64,000 nt of DNA, taken from positions 12,648,001 to 12,712,000 of the forward strand of contig OZ017805.1 of the NCBI GenBank assembly GCA_963969395.1, read 5' to 3'. Under the pieces are notes generated by a model. The model saw only the letters and a program-made list of their open reading frames with translations, searched no databases and had not been told where the DNA came from. The DNA is from Pseudoscleropodium purum. Taxonomy: Eukaryota; Streptophyta; Bryopsida; Hypnales; Brachytheciaceae. The first letter of the stretch is position 1; the number at the start of each line of letters is the position of its first letter. Position numbers and translations under genes: made by a program. Below, in pieces: positions 58,977-64,000 of this stretch.

Positions 58977-61900
58977 TTGACCATGATTCTCCATATGGAC
59001 AATATGGTCTTCAACATAAAGTACAAGAACTCAATCACTTATATTCCTTTGACATTTGATGAAAAAGTGAAAGACATAATCCATGACATCTATCCTATCA
59101 TCAAAATCCAATGTGTAACTACAAAGATGGGATTGCAAAGCAAGGAGCAATACCATTTTACAATTCTTTTCAACTTTTAGAAGATTACCTTCAATATAAT
59201 GCCCTTGTTAAAGAATCTAGAACCCACCCTGTACAGTAATGAAATAAAACAAATAGAGAGGAAAATGGATGAAAGGCATTATTACAATGCAAACAACACA
59301 GTGTTAATAGGGAAGCGATTGTGCACAAAATTGCAAATATTGTTCATTTTCTTTGAAGTCTTGAAAAAAAAGTATGCAATGCAACAATCATTAATAGCTC
59401 CTCATACTATCTTAGTGGATGGTGTGAGCCAAGGTAGAAGTTAAGCATCTACATTGAACAAAACACCTTGATCGCAAGGTTGGGGAAAAAAACCAAAAAT
59501 CTCTACCAACTCCATCAATTGATACTCAAAATATCCCATTCACCTCAATTACAACCAAGAATATTGTAGATAGGACATCTGAGCAATTTGGTCTACGCAA
59601 GCTTAGTTACATAGACATAAAATTGACTATACTCCAAGCATTGAAGAGCAACTAGAAGCTTGACTATAAGGTTGTAATTGTAGTATACAAGAAATTTTGG
59701 GAGACATGTACTAATGTGTATGTTTTACTTCTTGATGTGAAGAAAGAACTACCCATTGATCAATTGATTGAGGCCCCTACCGAATTTAACATTCGATTGA
59801 AAGAAGACTAAATTGTGGAAGACATGATGAATTGGCTAGTGAACATTCTAGACAAGAGTCTAAAGCAAACCCTATGCATGATGCTTATTGATCAAAGAAA
59901 GAAGCCAGAGAAGTGAGAGGACATTTGTGACAACTTATTCTACATTATTACTGGTTAGTACAGTGTTGTTGCTAATAGGTTGAAAATGGAAGATGATAGT
60001 GTCATTGATAAAGAGACTAGAAAACACTTTCAAAAGTAGAATTGCTTCATAGTATGGTCAGAGGACCTTGAGAAGTTGCAGTCCATCTTTGCCTACTATA
60101 ATTATGGCAACTATTTTTAATCAATTCATCCTTCATGGGCACAAAACATTCTTAGAGCTAGGACGGTATAGGTGAGTATGGGTAGTCCAAAGCATCCCAA
60201 AGAAGTAGGTACTGTTGGGACTATTCAAGCTACTAAGAGGTCTCAAGAAACAATTAGGACTAATAAAAAATTTAGGGTGAGTGATTTAGGTCGACCCAAC
60301 CTAAATTACACACGTGTTTGTATATCTTGAAGTTTCTTGCTAGTCTTTATTTTTTGAGCTCTTGATTTTGTTGGAATCTACAATAATCTTATTTCATAAC
60401 AAACTCAATATATTGTAAGCGTTTGAAAAAGCAATACACCAATGCTTTGCTATAATCAATGTGAATAAGAATCACATGATTGCAAAAAAAAAAGGCGCAG
60501 ATGAGAAGTTGAAACTCATCAATGAACTCAAAACAATAACTGCACCCAATAAAGTATATAATTCATAGAGTGAAGTCATCACCTATGCTATACATGGGGA
60601 GCTTTTTGATCCAAATACATTGATGAAATTCAATGAAAAAGAGAACTGGAAGAAAGAGACTATGACCTAGGACTACTTCAAGCCATTAGGAAACCTTAGC
60701 TATGATGATCTTGGCAAGTTGGCAAGACACATTCTCAACTAGTTAGAGATTAAGGAAGCTCATAATTATCCAAAGGTGACTATTGAAACCATATCTTTAG
60801 TTCTTGATAGTTGCTACAACACAAAAGAGTGGGTCAAGAGGTGCAAACGAAAGAACCTTGTAAAGAGGACACTTCACAAGATTGACCTTGATTTAGGATT
60901 GTTCAATGCCAATAATGTACTCATAGTTGACAACTAGAGGGAGTTTAAGAGAAGCCATTGTATCGCACGTGCAACTATGAATATGTTGTTGGAGATGCCT
61001 AGTGAAGCATTCTTTAGTATAGGTAAACAATTCAAGGCCAAGAACAAGTTAGCAAAGCAAATATTACCTCAAGCAATTGAATTTTTCAAGGTATTTTTAG
61101 AAATGAAGACTAAATTTGCAAAGCCAATAGGGATCGCCTACTTGAGGCCTTATATTATCGTCAAAAGCAAACACTCGATTTGGCCACATCTAGCATGGAC
61201 AATAGATACACCAAATGAAGTGAAGTTAGGAGTGATTGACTTCAGAAGTATTCTAGAGGTGTTAAACAAGAAAAATCTAGCATAGAGAAGTCCTTTTTCT
61301 ATGAGGTTATAGCTTCTATGTAAATGGTGAAGCAACCATTGTTGGAAGGAATTAAATTATGATTATTTATTTGCACAGACAAGGTAGACAGAGCTCAAGT
61401 CTTAGCCTACGTGCAGAAGAATGAGGTTTTAAATACCTTCAATAGGACTTGTGCAGATTACTACCCTACCAGGAACAAGCGGATGATGGATTTGCTAGCG
61501 AACAATGCAAAAGCTTTGAAGAAAGTATTGCCAATATTCCTACAAAGTCCAAACAATGTTTTCCAAGTCAACATACCTCTTGAATTAAGAGCTCCTAATT
61601 TGTCCATGCTCAAGGAAGCAAGGAGGTTAACGAGCTTCCATTTTAGAATGTACAATATGGATTTAAGAATGGATTTCTACCTTTCGATAGTAGAGAAGTT
61701 TTGTAATGTGGGGTCAAGTGTGTTCTCGATTTTTGCAGGAAGAAAATTGACTTGCGTTGCATTATTAAGTTTTTTTGTGCATTTTAGATCGATACAACTT
61801 GATTCATACACTTATTTTCCATTATCAAAAGAGTCTTTCTTATTGCCTTAAATTAAAATTCTCATTTAATATATTATATGCAATGTCAAATGGACATAAC

Positions 61901-62188
61901 TAAATGTGTATATTCCCACACATAAAACAAATGTCACCTAAACAAAACCATGTGAAGATCGAGCTAAGTGATTCGCTACAAGCCAATGATCTGGAGATTG
62001 AAGAGATTGTGGATGAGAAGGAGTTGAGATCTGGAACTAAGACGGTGACAGAAGAAGAGTCACCTCCGAAAGTACAATGTAAGTATGCGACCCAAGTAGT
62101 AGCCAGGAATACTCTACTAAAGGCATCTATGAAAATTCTAGAGAATAAATGCGGGAGCGGCTCGAAGAAAGCACATAAAGGCAAATAG
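58977..62188 (+). pseudogene. Decayed relative of the 30.5-kb conserved plant gene
   Basis: Open stretches at 58,977-59,180, 59,199-59,444, 60,977-61,285, 61,411-61,851 and 61,904-62,188 lie in order on the plus strand. They are separated by stops, so this is a multi-exon or broken gene. The 61,411 stretch holds RMYNMDLRMDFYLSIVEKFC and SIFAGRKLTCVAL, aligning with 30,532-31,137 on the other strand. The FxGRK pattern after a GSSV strand resembles a methyltransferase motif I (hypothesis). Upstream 60,977-61,285 reads like a real domain (PIGIAYLRPYIIVKSKHSIW) but is unassigned. The last stretch has an acidic EIEEIVDEKEL segment. Confidence 0.45.
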
Positions 62189-62189
62189 T

Positions 62190-62515
62190 TAGTAGGTTGC
62201 CTTTAGTTTGTAAAGATTTTTATTTTTAGATTTTGGAACGGGATTTCTATGAGTGGGCTTAGGTTTTGGATTTCTAGGGACAATTGGGCTATGAAATTTC
62301 TGGATATCTTAAAATGTTCATTGTATGGTTGCCTTGGTTTTTAGGGTGGCTTTTTGGCTTTTTGGTGTTGAAATTGGTTTTGGTTTTGGTTTTTAAGGGT
62401 GGGCAAGTTTATTGCCCTCTCATTCCATCCTAGCACTTATTCAATTGTATTTCATTCTCTTCTAAAATCTGAGCCACCTAGTAGACATTCTAGCTCCGAC
62501 ATCTGTATACAGATT
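62190..62515. other. Spacer
   Basis: T/G-rich simple tract (GGTTTTGGTTTTGG-like near 62,375). No gene. Confidence 0.5.
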
Positions 62516-62519
62516 GTAT

Positions 62520-63260
62520 TGGTTTGTTTATTGGAGTGTTGAGATGTAAGAAGGACGGGTGAGGGGGAATCTGGATCGTGGGTAACTCGATCAAATTGTG
62601 GGAGTATGTTTGTGATAGTGTTGGATTTGTGAACGAGGACTTGTGTGTGGTGCCTTCGAACTACCAGAATGGTAATCCAATTAAGCCAAGGAGTGGTGTG
62701 AGAGTAGTTCCGGAATCAAACTTCATTCCGTGCGGAGATTAGCAATTGGTAGCAAAAATACCTACTCACCGGAAGGTTTACCAACCTCAGGATCCGTCTA
62801 ACAGCTAGGAAGACTATCCCCTATCACTTCCGGGTGCTTTTGATCTGTTGTTGTAATGGAGTGAGAAGGTGTAGCTTTGAAAGACCTACTTGCCAGATAG
62901 GCCATCCAGAAAGTTGTGAGGATACGATTTGTCTTCTTCTACAATATGTCGATCAACTTAGGTGTTTGTTTATTTTGAGTGAAGAATGTGTAAGGAAACT
63001 AAAGTGGTAAAGTCCCTACCCCTCAAAAGATCAATAGCGGACCCTTTGATGGTAAAACAGAAGAATTGAAAATTAGTATATTGAAGAAACATAACCGAAA
63101 ACTAGGTGAGATCGATACCAGATTTAAATTTGGATAGTAGTTGAATCTAGAAAAGAAAGAAAGAGAGTAGTCAAAAGAAAAAAAAAGACATTTCAGATAT
63201 TGAAGTTTGGAAGAACATCACTGAGATCCCTTGGGACAATATTCCGTGTCATCTTACCAT
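62520..63260 (+). mobile_element. Relic of the 3' part of a 3.3-kb-type element
   Basis: AATAGCGGACCCTTTGATGG near 63,032 parallels the motif near 20,620 and 43,285. The preceding 500 bp carry TCCGGAAT/CCGG-type words and similar layout. No ORF is retained and no ends located. Confidence 0.4.
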
Positions 63261-63339
63261 GTTTTTGTATGTAAGGATACTGACGCCTATATTGTGTATA
63301 TGACAATAGATTATGCTCCTATAAATTTGCTAGCATGGA

Positions 63340-64000
63340 CTTGATATCTACTAAGTACCCTTATATTTTTTACCAAGGATGTGTGTTGCACACGTTGAAT
63401 TTGTTACTAAAGGATTGGGCAACCCAAACATGGATTGTAGAAAATTAGACCATGGCTATATTGTAGCAAAATTTATCACAAAAAGACATATGTCGCTTGC
63501 TCTTTTGTAGAAGTATTCGCCAAATCTTAGTTTGTTGATGCCAAGGGATACAAGATTTGCCTCTAAATTCATCAAAATAGACCACTTGACAAAATTGAGA
63601 GGAGCATTGGAACAAATAGTGGTGGACCCCTAATGGATGGAATATGTATATACGCTCAAGAACAAACGTGGCAATAAAACCAAACCTAGAATCATTGCCA
63701 AAGAGGTGAAGAGTACTATCAAGGATGACCATTTTTGGAACCATTCCATCAATTTTGAAGAGATGGTTGAACCAATTATGTGTGTACTACGTGATTTGAA
63801 TTCAAAGTCACTATGCATAGGAAAGGTATTGCATATCATGAAGTTACTAAAGCATGTATACACATTATGAAGCCTACATTTTAGTTTGTATGAGAGGTTT
63901 ACAATTCCATCGGAACAATCCTTTAACCACCAAAGGGAAATGGTGGAGAACGATCTACATTCTGTCGTAGCTTTTTTAAACCCATATCTTCTTCATGACA
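63340..64000 (+). pseudogene. Decayed hAT transposase relic (runs off window end)
   Basis: It aligns with 24,318-24,980 of the giant-element transposase: YPYIFYQGCVLHTLNLLLKDW versus YPHIFYQGCVVHALNLLLKDW, the GNKTKPRIIAKEVKS stretch, DDHFWNHSINFEEMVEPIMCVLRDL, and CIGKVLHIMK. Stops (for example at 63,447, 63,508 and 63,631) and frameshifts break it. It is the same family as the giant hAT transposase but clearly older. The N-terminal half is absent, and the C-terminal half would lie beyond base 64,000. Confidence 0.8.

Overview
This is eukaryotic nuclear DNA, most likely from a land plant with a large, transposon-filled genome. The signs are plant-type CCCTAAA-like repeats, hAT and CACTA DNA transposons with intact target-site duplications (TSDs), AT-rich intergenic DNA, and gene families I associate with non-seed plants such as ferns and lycophytes. 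That last point is from memory and weak. I found no intact single-copy host gene and no rRNA, tRNA or CRISPR. Almost every coding region is mobile-element DNA or a broken gene.

The main object is a giant hAT element. Copy 2 is complete at 13,938-27,199 (13.26 kb), with CAGGGTTGAC-type ends and a perfect 8-bp TSD, CCCAAGGG. Copy 1 lies in opposite orientation from before base 1 to 9,409. Together they make a near-perfect inverted repeat of about 9.4 kb per arm within the window; roughly 3.8 kb more of copy 1, including its transposase, should lie left of base 1. Each copy carries two divergent genes. A protein-kinase-like passenger gene reads toward one end and a BED/DUF659/dimerization-type hAT transposase reads toward the other. 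Each gene has a TATA box preceded by a CGGACG-rich block resembling the element's own ends. Each copy also holds the same two nested insertions: a 317-bp hAT MITE, and a 3.3-kb element with TG...CA ends, a 5-bp TSD and a gag-like/plant-transposon-protein ORF. All three genes carry identical in-frame stops in both copies, or in the one visible copy for the transposase.

The 4.5-kb spacer (9,410-13,937) holds a 109-bp tandem repeat, an unassigned small ORF and a fragment of a DUF7869-like gene. From 27.2 to 35.1 kb, broken minus-strand genes include a HAD/FCP1-like phosphatase fragment and a protein with a possible methyltransferase-like motif. They are interspersed with short CACCTCAATTTGAGGTG-type palindromes and hAT MITEs. 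From 39,444 to 44,736 there is a complete CACTA element (TSD GTA) containing a decayed relative of the 3.3-kb element's ORF and a hAT MITE. From 45 to 51 kb the DNA is AT-rich, with dispersed repeats and almost no genes. From 51.5 to 58.4 kb there is a second palindrome array, two decayed tandem DUF7869-like genes and SINE-like repeats. From 58.9 to 62.2 kb there is a decayed relative of the 30.5-kb gene. From 62.5 kb to the end there are older relics of the 3.3-kb element and of the hAT transposase.

Functionally, only the giant hAT copies (very similar, hence recent) and its MITEs look like recently active DNA. The rest is a graveyard of older insertions.
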